DNA of 64,000 bases from Paracentrotus lividus (taxonomy: Eukaryota; Echinodermata; Echinoidea; Camarodonta; Echinidae). A program made the translations under genes and the position numbers. The DNA lies in the NCBI GenBank assembly GCA_940671915.1, contig CALNVZ010000402.1:12614-76613 (forward strand), given 5' to 3'. Below are positions 12,435 through 24,484 of this stretch, piece after piece. Positions within the stretch are counted from its first letter, which is position 1, and each line of letters opens with the position of its first letter. The notes under the pieces are model-generated. The model ran no database searches and had not been told where the DNA came from. It worked only from the letters and a program-made list of their open reading frames with translations.

Positions 12435-13475
12435 AGAATGTCAAAAACACGGTTATTAGGTTATGTCACAATTCGAAGTGCTCCATGCAATAATTATTTA
12501 CGTTATGTTTTAATTCAAATTACGACATGACCTAAATATTTACAATATGTAAAATTCAAATTACATGACGTCAATCTGAACTACTGCGCAAGGATTTAAC
12601 ATCAAATAATTTTTGTCATGAAGCAAATCGAATTCGATGTGTCAATTAGAATTAAGACAAGGCCTTCATAATTACGACATTTAGCAATTCCGATTTACCT
12701 TAAATCAACGAATTAGATCGTTTGTCTTACAACTAGATACGTTTACGTAGCGAGAAGAAAGTGTCTTGCAGCTCGGCGTAGCAAGCATACATCGGCCCAG
12801 CTAGCGCAGGCGGTAATTCACTTGCGCGGAGCATGCAATGCATAAGCTTGGCCGCGCCGTGCGCTGGGTTTGCGCGGCTGATCTACAAATTCGGGCAGCT
12901 TTTCATGGAAGTGAGCCCTCTACGGGCCCGCCATATGGCTGGGGGCTTCCAATGTCCTACTCATGCGCCGTGTGTGCGTATGTCTGCGAGTTGTACATTT
13001 TCCTTTGTTACGCATACATGCGCACACAAGGAACATGCGTAGTACATTGGAAGCCCCAGCAATGGCTGCCACCGTGAGAAAACATCACCCGAACCGAATT
13101 CGTCTATACTTCCATGAATCTAGCTATGGAACGACTAACGAACGTTATCATTGGTTTATATAATGTCGCGACGTTATTAAGGTCATGACGTTAATTCATT
13201 TACGGTAGCGACGGTAAATTTGAATTGCTACATGTCGTTATTATTCGAGTCATTTCTCGATTCGAATTGACACAATGCATAAAAATTTTGACGTACCAAT
13301 TTGATTTGCGACATGACCTTACTTATTTTGATATAGCGGCATCAATTATTTAACGTTATAACGTTACATCATTGCGCAGTAATAATTCTGAATAACAACG
13401 TGTTGCAGTTGAAATTGGTATGTCTTACCTATTCTTAATACGAATTAAGATATGACTTGTTTTTGACGGTCTCAT
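12435..13475. mobile_element. foldback element with GC-rich centre
   Basis: Words on the left (GTCAAAAAC at 12441; ACGACATTTAGCAATTCC at about 12674) recur inverted on the right (ACATGTCG after GAATTGCTAC at about 13222; TTTTTGAC near 13462). The centre (12770-13080) is GC-richer and has its own hairpin: GGGGCTTCCAATGT at 12940 pairs with ACATTGGAAGCCCC near 13045. No coding sequence is supported. Confidence 0.55.
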
Positions 13476-13571
13476 GTTTCCATAGCTATGACCTATAACA
13501 TAATTTTACTGCTTCTGTCTTCTTTGTCTATTGTTACTTGTAAATTGAACTCACTAGGTGCATCTACTTAC

Positions 13572-13647
13572 GATTCATCCTGGGCATTTCGAATGTAGTC
13601 CTGTCTGGAAGCACTTGCCACCAGAGTTATAATGACCAAAGGTGTTG
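13572..13647 (-). CDS. adhesion GPCR exon: TM4 and start of ECL2
   Basis: A 76-base exon too short for ordinary ORF listing. The acceptor is TTCCATAG before 13647 and the donor is C/GTAAGT at 13571. It reads A-TPLVIITLVASASRQDYIRN-AQDES when joined to its neighbours. It begins in phase 1 and ends in phase 2, exactly what the exons at 14560 and 10706 need. The hydrophobic stretch supplies TM4; the following polar part is ECL2. Identification rests on phase and topology. Confidence 0.88.
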
Positions 13648-14042
13648 CTATGGAATAATTTTTTAAAATGTATTTTAATATTCATTCCATTCATACTATC
13701 CCAATTTTTTTATTTGAACAAAACTTTTCTTGTAATATATGTAACAGACCCAGATGAGTATAGTTTGCAGAAATTCGCCTTTAATCGCCTTGATAAAGCC
13801 ATGACAATACCTAGTGTGTTATTATTATCATTATTAATTGTATTACAATATATATTATCATTTATAGCTGTTGTGGCATTTCAAAACCAAATAGTCTGAT
13901 TTATTTATCAGATTGTCCAGTTTGGAACCTATCTGTCTTTGAACAAAATTCCGTAGGAGTGGTTAAGGCGGTTATTCAAACCCATTTTATTTGCTGTTAT
14001 TGATGATTTTGTATTTTCCTTTAGTTATCATGCTTATAGTGA

Positions 14043-14533
14043 TTAAAGGGGAAGTTCACCCTGGAATTTAATTGGTCTTAAAAAATGAAGAAAAATAAAA
14101 GAAAAATATGAGTGAAGGTTTGGAGAAAATCGACCAAAAAATTATGAAGTTATGAATATTCAAAGTTTTGATTCTGTGACGTCACATGCGAGCAGATCTC
14201 CTAGTAAATTCCATAAAATGTAATCTTTTTCAAAAGAAATTAATTATGTCACCTGTGCGGTCGATATACCATCAAACATATGTTCATATACATGACTATA
14301 TCAAATTGACCCATTCCTTTATCAAGAACCATGACAAAAAGACAAATTTATGAAATTTACATACACAACCAATGGGAGACCTGCTCGCACGTGACGTCAC
14401 ACAATCAAAACTTTAAATATTCATAACTTCGCTATTTTTTGGTCGATTTTCTTCAAACTTTCACTAATATTTTTCTGTTATTTTTCTTCATTTTTTAAGA
14501 CCAATAAAATTCCAGGGTGAACTTCCCCTTTAA
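14043..14533. mobile_element. MITE with long TIRs and TTAA ends
   Basis: Starts TTAAAGGGGAAGTTCACCCT and ends with its complement; arms of about 150 bases match well, including both copies of GTGACGTCAC. The TTAA ends suggest a piggyBac-like target. It is about 490 bases, non-coding, and inserted in the intron downstream of the TM2-TM3 exon. Confidence 0.85.
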
Positions 14534-14559
14534 GAATTAAAAGTGTTTTTTTTTTTTAC

Positions 14560-14825
14560 CCCATGCGAAAACGGATGACTTCCGCATAAAATACATTCCA
14601 GTGTTTGGTACCACGACGACCAGCAAGTAATACATATTAATGCCTTCCACGGCCATCCATAGCATGGTGGCAAGGGCAAAGTAATGGAGCAAGAACGATG
14701 TGACGTAACACGCAGTAAATGACGTGCGACGAATGAGGGTCATGGCAATGAACGTCACGTAAAGACCAATGAGAGCGCTGCTCAATGAGAGAAGAATCTG
14801 ATTGGGTGTCTTGGCACGTAGATCG
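14560..14825 (-). CDS. adhesion GPCR exon: ICL1, TM2, ECL1, TM3, ICL2
   Basis: The exon starts at 14825 after AAAG and ends before G/GTAAAA at 14559. Joined to the TM1 exon it reads RDLRAKTPNQILLSLSSAL, a typical adhesion-receptor ICL1/TM2. TM2 is about LLSLSSALIGLYVTFIAMTL. TM3 starts after the conserved Cys (TACYV) and contains YFALATMLWMAVEGINMYYL, the WMxxEGxxxY signature of the class. ICL2 follows (MYFMRKSSVFAW). It ends in phase 1, matching the TM4 exon. No break is seen. Confidence 0.93.
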
Positions 14826-14924
14826 CTTTAATTATACATTGGGAAGGAAATGAAATAAAGAAAAAGAGATTCAACAAGCAATAGTTTATTCTGACACTAT
14901 ATATAAGACGCATTTCATAATTCG

Positions 14925-15160
14925 ACCTCTGTGAATCTTGACCTTTGACCTATCTTGCCCGAAATCTAAGAAGATCGTCTTCCAATGGTGGTGCGTACAA
15001 TCTCTCAGTTCGGTTTAAAATTTTCTATATAGCGAATGGTTTTTGATATATCACTATGAGGAGCGCTACATATTATGCCATTGTAGGAGTCGAAATCTGT
15101 GACCTGTGACTTCCGTACTCCAAAACGTGATCCGATCATCTTCCTATGGTGGCACACATT
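14925..15160. repeat. two degenerate repeat units with TGACCT direct repeats
   Basis: Two related stretches, about 14925-15010 and 15090-15160, share a gaaATCTnnGACC/ATCnTCTTCCnATGGTGG-like layout. The first holds a perfect TGACCTTTGACCT (14939-14951), the second a degraded one. They may be distant relatives of the DR1 array units at 53-57 kb. Confidence 0.4.
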
Positions 15161-15163
15161 ACC

Positions 15164-15619
15164 TTAAAGGTAGTGTCAGCCTTTTGCAGGCAAAAATATT
15201 AAATTTCTAGTTTTTAGAGGATATAGTAGTATACCAATGACTATATATTCCCACAACATGATTAAGCTCAAATGTGTATGTTTGTCATTATATTGCGATT
15301 ATCAAAATTCATTCCTATTTTTTCGAACCTCGAAAAATATACCGTACGGTGCGAACCGCTGACCGTTAGCGCAGAGAATAATGCACGCTGATGCGCCGTG
15401 TGTATATTGCTGTGTACGGTCCGTGCTGCACGCGCTGTAATATCAACGATGTTGATGGAGAGCTGGTCAAGATTGGTAGTCAGATTTTCGTTTCGTATTA
15501 CTGATCTAGGCAACCTATGACAGTAAGATTGAATAGATAGTATAGGTCGATCATATTCTACAGTTATGCCAAGTTGCATTAGTTTTCGCAATTTGTGAAA
15601 AAGGCTGATACTACCTTTA
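15164..15619. mobile_element. MITE, TTAAAGGTAGTGTCAGCC type
   Basis: TTAAAGGTAGTGTCAGCC at 15164 is mirrored by GGCTGATACTACCTTTAA ending at 15619. Size about 456 bases, TTAA at both ends. The long minus-strand ORF inside has no recognisable domain and is taken as chance. Confidence 0.75.
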
Positions 15620-15838
15620 AAGGTTTTTGAAATATCGAATAGACGCGACGTATGGACGGATTTGATGAGAACCCTCAAACGTAATGCTTTAGTACCCTCA
15701 GTGGCGGAAACATGAAAATATACAATTCAGCAATTCTTAGGGTATACGAAATGCCGTGAGCACATTCTGAAAAAAAAATCATATCTCCTAAATTCTGCAA
15801 TGCCCATTTTAAAATACTTAATATAAAGCCAGATCATA

Positions 15839-16808
15839 TAGGGGAGAGTGGGGTTAGTTGGAACACGGGGTTAGTTGAAACATTGTAATTTTCTTTAACG
15901 GCTATTAATATATTTATGCAAATCTACCCTCAGGTTGTTGCTATTAGCAACTGCCATCCACCACATTTTAGACAGCACACATACTTCAAGCCTCATGAAG
16001 TTAGAAAACAATGTTTGTTTTTTCACCTTCTCAGTAAATTTTGTCACTTTTATGAATGTTTTATTATCTCCGAGAAGATCATAAATTAAGTTGGCCAGTT
16101 TTTTAGTATAACTAAAAGTTATACCAAGCTACAAAACAAGGTTAAATATATGGCATATCGTTGTCCCTCTTTTGTGCTGTAAGCTTTCAAATATGAAATG
16201 GGCCTCTGGGGTTAGTTGGAACATTTTGAACGGGGTTAGTTGGAACATGTACTAAGTAAATAGGTTTCAACTGAATAAAAAATCATATAATTTGTGAAGT
16301 GTTCCGAAATATCCTATATAATATAATGCACATTGGACAATTTTAATTTGTTTAAACACAAATATATTGCAGAATGCTACTTCACAGGACTTCAGATTAT
16401 TCTGTATGTGAGTGGATGCTATCAAGTGTAATAAAACGTGAAGTAAAAAAAAAATTGAACACCAATCTTTAATATTTAATTGAGATCAATAAAGCAAGTT
16501 AGGTGAACCCATGCAATAATGTGTGAGGTAGTTAAATTATCATTAAAAGATACCATGCACATATGTTTCAACTTTACCCCATACCATGTTCCGACTAACC
16601 CCGTGTGTTGGGTTAGTGGAACACTTGACATGGTCTTGTGAAGATGAATTTTTTCCGGAACCATCACTAACTTTCAGAATTTTATGGGTACATTTGTAGC
16701 ATAAAGATACTAACTCAAGCTGATTGTTTATTGTTTCTTGAAATAAATCCGCTTTTGTTTACGGAGATTTTTTGAGAAAATGTTCCAACTAACCCCGCTC
16801 TCCCCTAC
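15839..16808. mobile_element. TIR element, TAGGGGAGAGTGGGG type
   Basis: The ends TAGGGGAGAGTGGGGTTAGT (about 15839) and its complement (to about 16808) enclose 970 bases. The terminal word GGGGTTAGTTGGAAC recurs inside at 15868, 16208 and 16234 and inverted at 16588 and 16789. No transposase is visible. Its terminal layout resembles the elements at 37887 and 41062. Confidence 0.75.
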
Positions 16809-16809
16809 T

Positions 16810-17928
16810 ATAAGTAGGGATGGCCAAACGAGAGCAAAAAGCCACTAGAACGGTTTCCACTTCACTGTATGGATGTAGTCACCCATCGCATTTACAATGC
16901 AAACAATGACCATGCACTCCCTACTCAATAATACAGGCAGAGAAACAGCAAAATTTTCAATAAAAAACAGCTTTCGAAATTGTCGTTTGGCCAGTGGTAA
17001 TATCAATCATTTTTATTCCTAACTGGTCAGTTTCTTCCTTAGAAAATACCTCAGCAGAAGATCAACTTCTCCTGTTGGAAAAATTGATATAAATAAATTA
17101 CAGCGTGTCAAAGTGATGCTTCGTGTGATGTGTGTTATACTGAAATTTCTCATGATTGGAATAGATTCAGATAAGGAGCAAGTAGATATTTATAAAATTT
17201 CACTATTTTTGAACAAAAAATGTATTGGGGTGAAACAAAAGAACACCTGTTACCACTGGCCATTTAAGTTTTAAAATTCACTCTACCCTCTCTAACACCA
17301 GCTCTGAGCCACACCACCATGAAAATAGCCCATTGTCTAGGCGTGTTTCTATTGAAACATGCCCTATGCCAGTATTTTTCCCGGTGGTCATATTGGATCA
17401 CATACGGTAACATACATGTCAACCATCAGTTTTGTACTGCCATAAACGTGTATCTTTGTATAATCTACTCAATTGTGTTACTATAATCTCATTTCATGTT
17501 ATAACACACATAGAAAATGTTGGTTGGATTTGGTGTAATAAATCAAAGACAAAAGAACCATAAACTGAGCTTTATTGCATTTTCTGGCTTTGTCTGAAAT
17601 TTGTAAAAGTGTTCTAGCAGCTCATTGGTAATCTGAGACAACTCTTTGGGTCATATCTTTGAAACGGAACATCCAATTGTGATAATTCAAGTACCAAAAT
17701 GTTTCTTTTAAAATGCTCTATCAAATAAACCTAGTAAAAAAAACTTAAAAATAACTTAACATTTTAGTGGACATCCCTAATATAAGGTAGTGGTGCTGTA
17801 ATTTTAACCAGTCAAATTCATTTTCATCGTAATTTAAATTTTTGTAAAGTTTCTTTGGTATGCAGTCTTATTATTGTCATCAATTCTGTTTAGAGATTGT
17901 ATTTCCTCCTTAAAATTGTAATCAATGT

Positions 17929-17979
<51 letters not shown>

Positions 17980-18380
17980 CCAAACCCATCCATTACTAAT
18001 CTACTGACGGTTTCACTGATATATTAATAACAGCTATACAATATTCATGTCTTCTTTAAATCTGAGCTCAAAATATGTCATGGGGAAAATTATTTCACAC
18101 AACATATGTTGAGCTCAGAAGGAGGCAAGATATATTTCGAAAGAAAATGGGGAAAATCTGAAAATTTGTGTACAAAACGAATGGAGAGTTGTCCATAAGA
18201 TCGGCCATTTTGAAGCCAATGATGCCAATTTGAGGATCCCCATGGAAGAAACGACTAGACTTTTCAAACTTCCATAACTCTCTTATTTTATAACCGATTT
18301 TGATGAAACTTTTTTTAGATTGCTCCTCTCATTTTCCTCTTTCCTGTAAGGTTGATTCTCTCCTTGGGTTGGATTCCCCT
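16810..18380. other. intron sequence, no gene seen
   Basis: Intron between the TM1 and TM2 exons. It holds a 46-base poly-T run (17931-17976) and no supported coding sequence. A MITE-like stretch ending GGATTCCCCTTTAA precedes the TM1 half-exon duplicate at 18381. Confidence 0.5.
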
Positions 18381-18461
18381 TTAATGTGGTTATATTTGTT
18401 CTCACCGATTCGTCCAATATGTGACAATTACAAATAGCAGCCCGAATATTGACAGAAAACG
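18381..18461 (-). pseudogene. partial tandem duplicate of the TM1 exon (3' half)
   Basis: A 120-bp shift maps 18381-18461 onto 18501-18581. The copy keeps the same donor (CG/GTGAGA) and, in the receptor frame, reads FLSIFGLLFVIVTYWTNR, with Gly changed to Trp compared with the true exon. It lacks the 5' half (GPS-TM1 linker) and an acceptor, so it should not be used alone. Confidence 0.75.
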
Positions 18462-18524
18462 GTTTCACTAATATAAATAACAGCTATAAAATATTCAACA
18501 TTAATGTGTTATATTTGTTCTCAC

Positions 18525-18646
18525 CGATTCGTCCCATATGTGACAATTACAAATAACAGCCCGAATATTGACAGAAAACAACCAAAATCTGACAGGTATT
18601 CGAGGAATCTGTTGTGCATCGGGTTGATCTTCCCACCGTAGACATC
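18525..18646 (-). CDS. adhesion GPCR exon: post-GPS linker and TM1
   Basis: The exon begins after TTTACACAG at 18646 in phase 0 and ends at 18525 before GTGAGA in phase 2. It encodes DVYGGKINPMHNRFLEYLSD followed by TM1 (FGCFLSIFGLLFVIVTY) and GTNR. The phase joins exactly with the GPS exon before it and the ICL1/TM2 exon after it. The first residues complete the tethered-agonist segment after the GPS cleavage point. Confidence 0.92.
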
Positions 18647-18870
18647 CTGTGTAAATTAAAATATATTATCTTAATGCGAACAATTTTTTTTTTTTAAACA
18701 TAGTTCTGCTTGAGAGCCCCCCTCCCCACCCCCCCCCAAATGAAATAAATAAATAAATAAATAAATTCAACAATAATAATAATAAATAACAAAAATAGTA
18801 ATGATAAGAAAAAAAAAGGAATGAATAAAAATAACAAATAATCCTTTTAGTTTTTAATAAGAAGATAATA

Positions 18871-19848
18871 CACTGTCCGTCATAAAGGTGGAATATTTTT
18901 TTGCCAGTAAAGCACCATGATTTTGCTCTGATTTAAATTTCTTGAATATGATTGTCCCTGCTTTTACTTTTTTCCACCCTGGCTATATCTTGGACATTCT
19001 CCCAACCCTTCACGTGGACCTTTTTCCAAAAAAAGTTTTGTCAACCCCCGTGATGCCCATTTTTGTCATTTTTTCTCATTTTGTTTTCCCGGCCCATCAA
19101 GCCCCCCTCAGTCCTACCCCCAGGAAACGCGACTGATGTGTGCTGCTTTTTACTGTTCTTTAAGTTAAATCTATATTTCTGGGGACAGGCTTAGGGCTCT
19201 TGTCTAGGGAAGAGGTTGAAGTAAAAAAGGAGATCGGTGAAAATTCGGAGTACTTTATTCCATCTTTATGCTGAAAACAAAAGAAATGGAAAACCACCAT
19301 TAACCCTTAAATATCATCATTTTCCCCTTAAATTTTGTTTAGTCTTGATGACAAGGCTGTAAATAGTCATTATTGATAATATTTTATTTTGATTTATATT
19401 TGGTTGAGATTTTACAAATAGGAAAGATAGAAATTTCCATGGTGTAAAAATTAATAAAATGAATGTTGAACCCCAATCAAAATAAATTTTGACCTCTCCC
19501 CTAGACAAAAGAGTCGAGCCTATAACCATAAATCTAGATTTAATTTAAAGAACAATAACAAATCTCCACCTCAGACGTGTTTCCTTGGGATAGGTATGAG
19601 GGGCCTTGGTGGGTCGTGTGAACAAAAAAGGGCCCCAAAAATAAGAAAAAAATGACGAAATTGGCCATCTTCCGGGGGTGACAAACTTTTTTGAAGAAAA
19701 ATCCCCGGGAAGGATTGAAGGAACGTCCAAGATATACCCAGGATCCCAGAAAGTGAAGGCGGTGACAAACACATTCAAGAAATTAATAACGGAGCAACAT
19801 AATGTCGCTTGGGCAGAAAAAAATATTCCACCTTTATGTCGAACAGTG
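18871..19848. mobile_element. foldback element, CACTGTCCGTCATAAAGGTGG type
   Basis: The left terminus CACTGTCCGTCATAAAGG is mirrored on the right by CTTTATGTCGAACAGTG; about 290 bases on each side are inverted copies (for example GGACATTCTCCCAACCCTTC and its near complement). TA flanks both ends. The interior of about 400 bases has no coding sequence. Confidence 0.8.
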
Positions 19849-20105
19849 TAGAATAAGATAACTAATACATGGTTACAAAAATGAGATGGGAATACATGCC
19901 TGAACTGTTCAGCTGTCGTGGGTCACATTATGAATATAAGAACAATTGAAGAGAAATCCTAACAGGGAAGTTCTCAACAATTTTGTTCATTTCTCCTTGT
20001 TCACTAAATTCCCTTTAAGCACTTTGCGATGTCAAGGAAATGACAAAAAAATTGTTAACGTTAGTCTGACACCGGAGCATAATTGTGTCAAAGGTCCTTT
20101 CTTAC

Positions 20106-20258
20106 CATCAAAACAGAGAAGCTCGTGAGATGATTACACTCACACTCAACGCGTTGACCAGGACTCCATTGACGCAGTTGACATCCTTCTGTTGACCAGT
20201 TTCCTTTTCCATCATCGAGATCGAAATCCCAGAAAACACAAGAAGGATTACGAGAGGT
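20106..20258 (-). CDS. adhesion GPCR exon: GPS motif and start of Stachel sequence
   Basis: A 153-base phase 0-0 exon, acceptor ATATACAG, donor ATG/GTAAGA. It reads TSRNPSCVFWDFDLDDGKGN then WSTEGCQLRQ, and ends VECECNHLTSFSVLM. The four GPS cysteines, the two Trp and the HL/T cleavage triad are all present, so autoproteolysis between Leu and Thr is expected from family knowledge. TSFSVLM is a textbook tethered-agonist (Stachel) start. It continues in frame into TM1. Confidence 0.95.
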
Positions 20259-20709
20259 CTGTATATTTGCATGAACGTAATAGGATCTTGATTAGCATTT
20301 AAATTTATATTACAAACCTCTCAGTGCACTAAATTAACTCTTAACGCTCCGTAAAATTAACAGCATCGAGCATGTCAAATGATGCCTCCAAACTTCCTTT
20401 TTTTTTTGGTAGATGTGTATTGATTGGTTTAAACATGTTAAGTGGATAACCTGTGTTTTTGAAGGTTTTAACAAATAACGGCGCCAATATGAATGCTTTT
20501 GATTATCATCATCACATCATATCAGATTGCTGAATAAAAATTTCTTGTTTTTCATACTTCAACATATTAAACCCCGCGTACAGTAGTCATTAAACGTTTG
20601 AGCCAAATCAGCCAGTTACAGCATTGGCGAACATCTGTTCGCCCCCCCCCCCTTTCAAGAACGCTCCGAGGGCCCTTGATGGTGTGGTGATGAATTGTAT
20701 CCAACAAAC

Positions 20710-21085
20710 CTTCTCTAGTAAAGCGAAGCTGTCTTTATCGGTTCCTTGATATTCGAAATGTCTAAATCTCCGACCGTCGCTGAGATCCACTCCTGTATTG
20801 CCTTTCGACGTGATGCTCCTTCACTGGAATCATTTAGACTGCCTCGGTCAGCGTAGAAAAGATACGGCTCACGAAGGCTGTTACGACCAATCTAATCGAC
20901 GTGCTGTTTGGTGCTGAGCGAAAAACTTCACGGGGGTAAAACAAAATGGCGTCAGCTCTGTCGTCGTCACTTTCTTCGATGACGTCGTCATCTTCCAGTA
21001 TGAAGTCCTTGATGAGACCGTTGTTGACGTGCATGACCGCGGACAGCCCGCTCTCTCCAATAGTCAGTTGTGAGAGAAGTGTCAC
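20710..21085 (-). CDS. adhesion GPCR exon: GAIN subdomain B, with apparent frameshifts
   Basis: The exon starts after GGCAG at 21085 and ends at AAG/GTTTGT (20710). The first part reads VTLLSQLTIGESGLSAVMHV and later ADAILFYPREVFRSAPNSTS, IRLVVTAFVSRIF, then meets a stop at 20834. A second frame gives RRKAIQEWISATVGDLDISN IKEPIK, which is the expected next GAIN strand pattern. A third frame, FALLEK, is the one that joins the GPS exon in phase 0. Two missing bases would reconcile all three: one near 20866 in a T run, one near 20730. Either consensus error or real decay explains this. The identity as GAIN is firm; the exact coding path is not. Confidence 0.65.
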
Positions 21086-21416
21086 CTGCCAATATTTCAG
21101 TGAAAAAGATTACATCTTTCATATAAAAAATTACATCATTAATATTTCATAATCATTTCAATCTAATTCGAATGGGAACCGTTGACCGAGTTTAAATCAG
21201 CCGACTCACTCGTGAAAGAATCCATTTCCAGCTTACTACAAATGTGCTGGTTGAATTTTTAATCTGTCAGTCGTTCACTCTTGTCACCGTTCTTTTGTTA
21301 TTATGGCACACCACTGTAGCCTACAGGGTGCTCATGATTGATTTTAACAAGTGTATTTGCATGCTTCTATAATTCTGGATTATCAGTGTTTAGAAACAGA
21401 ACAGAAATGAACTTAC

Positions 21417-21688
21417 GTTCACGGCCAGGTTTTCTTTACAACCTCAAATGATTCATTCTGTGGAGATCAACGTTGAACAACTGCCTTTCAGCTGCTTGTA
21501 AGATACCGCTGAGGGCGCCTGTCATTGACTGCGCAGTCTGCATCTCTGTCGTGTTCACACCAGCCAAGTTGTTTGTGATACCAGGAAATTGTCCGTGATC
21601 TACATTAAATTGATTATTGATGCCCAATGATTGAGTCGAATACCATGTAAAATTGTATACCGGTAAACAAGATGGCGATAAGGAAGAC
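21417..21688 (-). CDS. adhesion GPCR exon: GAIN subdomain A, probable frameshift near its end
   Basis: The acceptor at 21688 (ATGTTACAG) gives the phase needed after the exon at 24485; an alternative acceptor lies at 21599. The donor AAC/GTAAGT (21417) is a perfect consensus. The frame reads GINNQFNVDHGQFPGITNNL, TEMQTAQSMTGALSGILQAA and ERQLFNVDLHRMNHLRL, then a TAA at 21436. Removing one base there would give KENLAVN, which joins VTLLSQL of the next exon in phase 0 as expected for a GAIN domain. The N-terminal part from 21688 to 21600 is less convincing. Confidence 0.55.
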
Positions 21689-21910
21689 CTGTAACATGAA
21701 CGAGATACGATCAATCTTACAATCCATTGTAACCTTTACTACACAGTTCACCATAGTTTTAAACTGATATGAATCGTAAGATCAATTGTACCTTTATATA
21801 TTGTTATAGGTAATGCATTAAAGAGATTACATAGCTCTCATCGATATCACTAGTAAATACAGCACACCAATAGACAGAAAATTGAGCGTGAAGAATCACC
21901 ATCTAATGTA

Positions 21911-24240
21911 GGTGTCACATGAACGTGTTGGCCCACCGTTCTCCACCGTTCTGGCCAAATTTGTGAACACGGCGGCAAACGTGAGGCACACGGGTGAAGC
22001 GGTTGAAGCCCATCAACACGTTTATAGGAGCTCGTTCCCGAAGATTTTCAAGAACAGCCGAACTCTTGCCGGTTCTTTCCGGGTGATAAACGGGTATTTC
22101 AGAACGGTCTAAACGGACCAGACGTTAAAAGGGCGGAAACGGCTGAATGAGGACGCCGCACCCGTTTCATGCCCGTTTACAGGACGGAGATGGACCGTGG
22201 TGAGGTCGGCAACATGAATCGATAACCCCCCTTTCTTCCGCATCAAGTACGCCCCCTTGTGGCTAAACTTGCCAACTCCTAGTACATGAAAACTGCGTTT
22301 TTTAATCGGTTATCCCCTTGATTGTTTACAACAAGATCAATCAATAACTAAATGAATCTAAGTTAAAACTAATACCCAGAGTAATATTTTACAAAACAAA
22401 AGTATTATATACCATGAGGAATAATCTTAGAGTTCTGAAAGGCGGAAAACCTCAAAGGATTTTCTTTAGCCGTCCAATATTCTATCATTATTCAAACAAC
22501 CATGGTATAGGAGTCGTTCCATCCGGATCACTCCATCCATTCATATATTATCTATTTATTCTGGGGGAGGGCGTTCGATAAGGGGTGGGGCAAGGCACTA
22601 ATTACCTATTTTAGGCACATTTTCCCTAAATTTTGGTCGGGAAAGCCTGGGTAAGTTTCTGTTTGTATTTCCGATTCTGTGTAGGCTTCTAAAAAATGGT
22701 CTCACTTGCTATGTCATTAACATAACTATATATACTCTGCTGAAATCAAATAATTACATGAATAATATACAATCTATGGCAAAAAAAATAGTATATCTTA
22801 AGATGGTTTCTCAGATATTAAATACAATGCATTATTTTATTATAAAATATTATATCAAAGTATTGTCTTTATACCGTAGTTCTGATTAATCTATTTAATC
22901 ACAGTAAAATCACTCAAAGGGTCGTGGGTAAAACATTGCAAATGAAATACACAACAATAAAAAAACAATCCATGGATCATACAAAAATATTCAAAAGGAG
23001 AATGAGGAAAATAGGCCCATAAACATTTTTTATGCAATTCTATAGAGGGTTATAATTTGGCTAAAAGAATATTGCAATGTATTAATTATAATAAAAAATT
23101 AGACAATTCATAATATAATGATAAAAATGATAAAAGTACTTTTATCATAACCAATATTTCAATTGATATAACAAGATTTAAATATTTCAAAGCATTGGGA
23201 AATTTTCGCGAGAAATTAAAATAATACTCGATAAAACTAACACAATTTTTGTTTAATAACGAGGGTATAAAGTAAAATTGGCCGGCAAACGTATTAGACC
23301 AAACTATAGTGGAACTTGTTGGGAAAGTACATGTAGTATGTTATTTCAAAGCTCATTATAATAAAACTTTAGAAACTAATGTCAAACAAAACAAAACAAA
23401 CATTAAATAAAGAATTGGCATTACTTTAGATTAAATATCCATAAAAGGACCCAATTTTAAATTCTTCTCCCCGATGACGACAATAAAATAATTCAGATTA
23501 TAATGTATGTTTGAAAAGCTTAAATATCATTCCTATCTTGACCTGTGAAGAGAGCGACGAGATCGAGAGCTTCGAAAACAATGGGTTACTTGAAGACACC
23601 ATATAAGTGATTTGAAGATACCATAAGGGTAGATCTGCCAGTTTAGACCACCACGACCGAGCACGACCGCTTTGTGGACGAGCGAGGAGCACGTTTTCCG
23701 TCCTTACACCATTCATATACCGTCTATACAACGCCCTTATACCGCCCTTACACAGGGTCTCTATTGACCGAGGCCTGCGGTTCGTGCCCGGCGAAAATTT
23801 TGAGCATGCTCAGTCATGCTCAAAATATTCGCCGGGCATGAACCGTTTTGACGGGTTATCACCGACCCACCGTTTGCTATCTCCGGGTATCCTCCGTGTC
23901 CCGCCGTTCGTATCAGCTTGATTCGCACGGTCGCGAACGGTGGGAAACGGTGACTCACCCGGCGAAGTAAACAATTTTGTATTTGTCAGAGAGCGGTGAA
24001 GCCGGCGGGCAAGCGGCAATCACACGGACAAAAGGAAAGCGTGGACTATATATGAGGACGGTCAGCCCGGTACCAGACTGGCTAGGACCTGGTATAGACC
24101 CGGTATAGAACGATACAGACCCGGTGAAAATTAAAGAAAAATGTAATGTGGCCGGTGCGTTCATTGCCGTGTTGAATTTTTGTTTTTTTCGGTGAACGGC
24201 GAAAGCCCGTTCAATTGACCCGGTACATGTGACACACCAT
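21911..24240. mobile_element. CG-rich element with GGTGTCACATG ends
   Basis: GTGTCACATG at about 21912 is mirrored by CATGTGACAC near 24226. The interior is GC-rich at both ends with many short words such as ACCCGTT, CCGGTA and GGACGG, and AT-rich in the middle (22260-23480). A 30-bp inverted repeat with 28 matches sits at 23779-23808/23815-23844. No ORF with a recognisable domain is present. It occupies the intron between the GAIN exons at 21417 and 24485. Confidence 0.5.
23779..23844. repeat. near-perfect 30-bp hairpin
   Basis: Arms 23779-23808 and 23815-23844 differ at two positions; the loop is CTCAGT. The stem contains GCCCGGCGAA and TTTTGAGCATG. Confidence 0.9.
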
Positions 24241-24484
24241 AAGGTCGATTGCTTTCGTAAGCCGTTTAACTGTGAGAAAGTCCATTGAAGAAACAAAATA
24301 TTATAGTCTGACTAATTAATAGTTTATCCGTTTATTATTTAAGGCACCATGTAATTATGAATGCCGTAATTATATACATGCTTAAACTTTTACTGTGTCT
24401 AATTTTCTAACAAAGGGAACATTGAACGTCTCCAAGAAGATGGATATAACTCTGAGACAGATATTAGGGAAGACCCTTCCTTAC

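Noticed and set aside
15268..15678. 136-codon minus-strand ORF.
   Set aside because: It lies within a 456-bp MITE and runs past its end; no domain or splice context.
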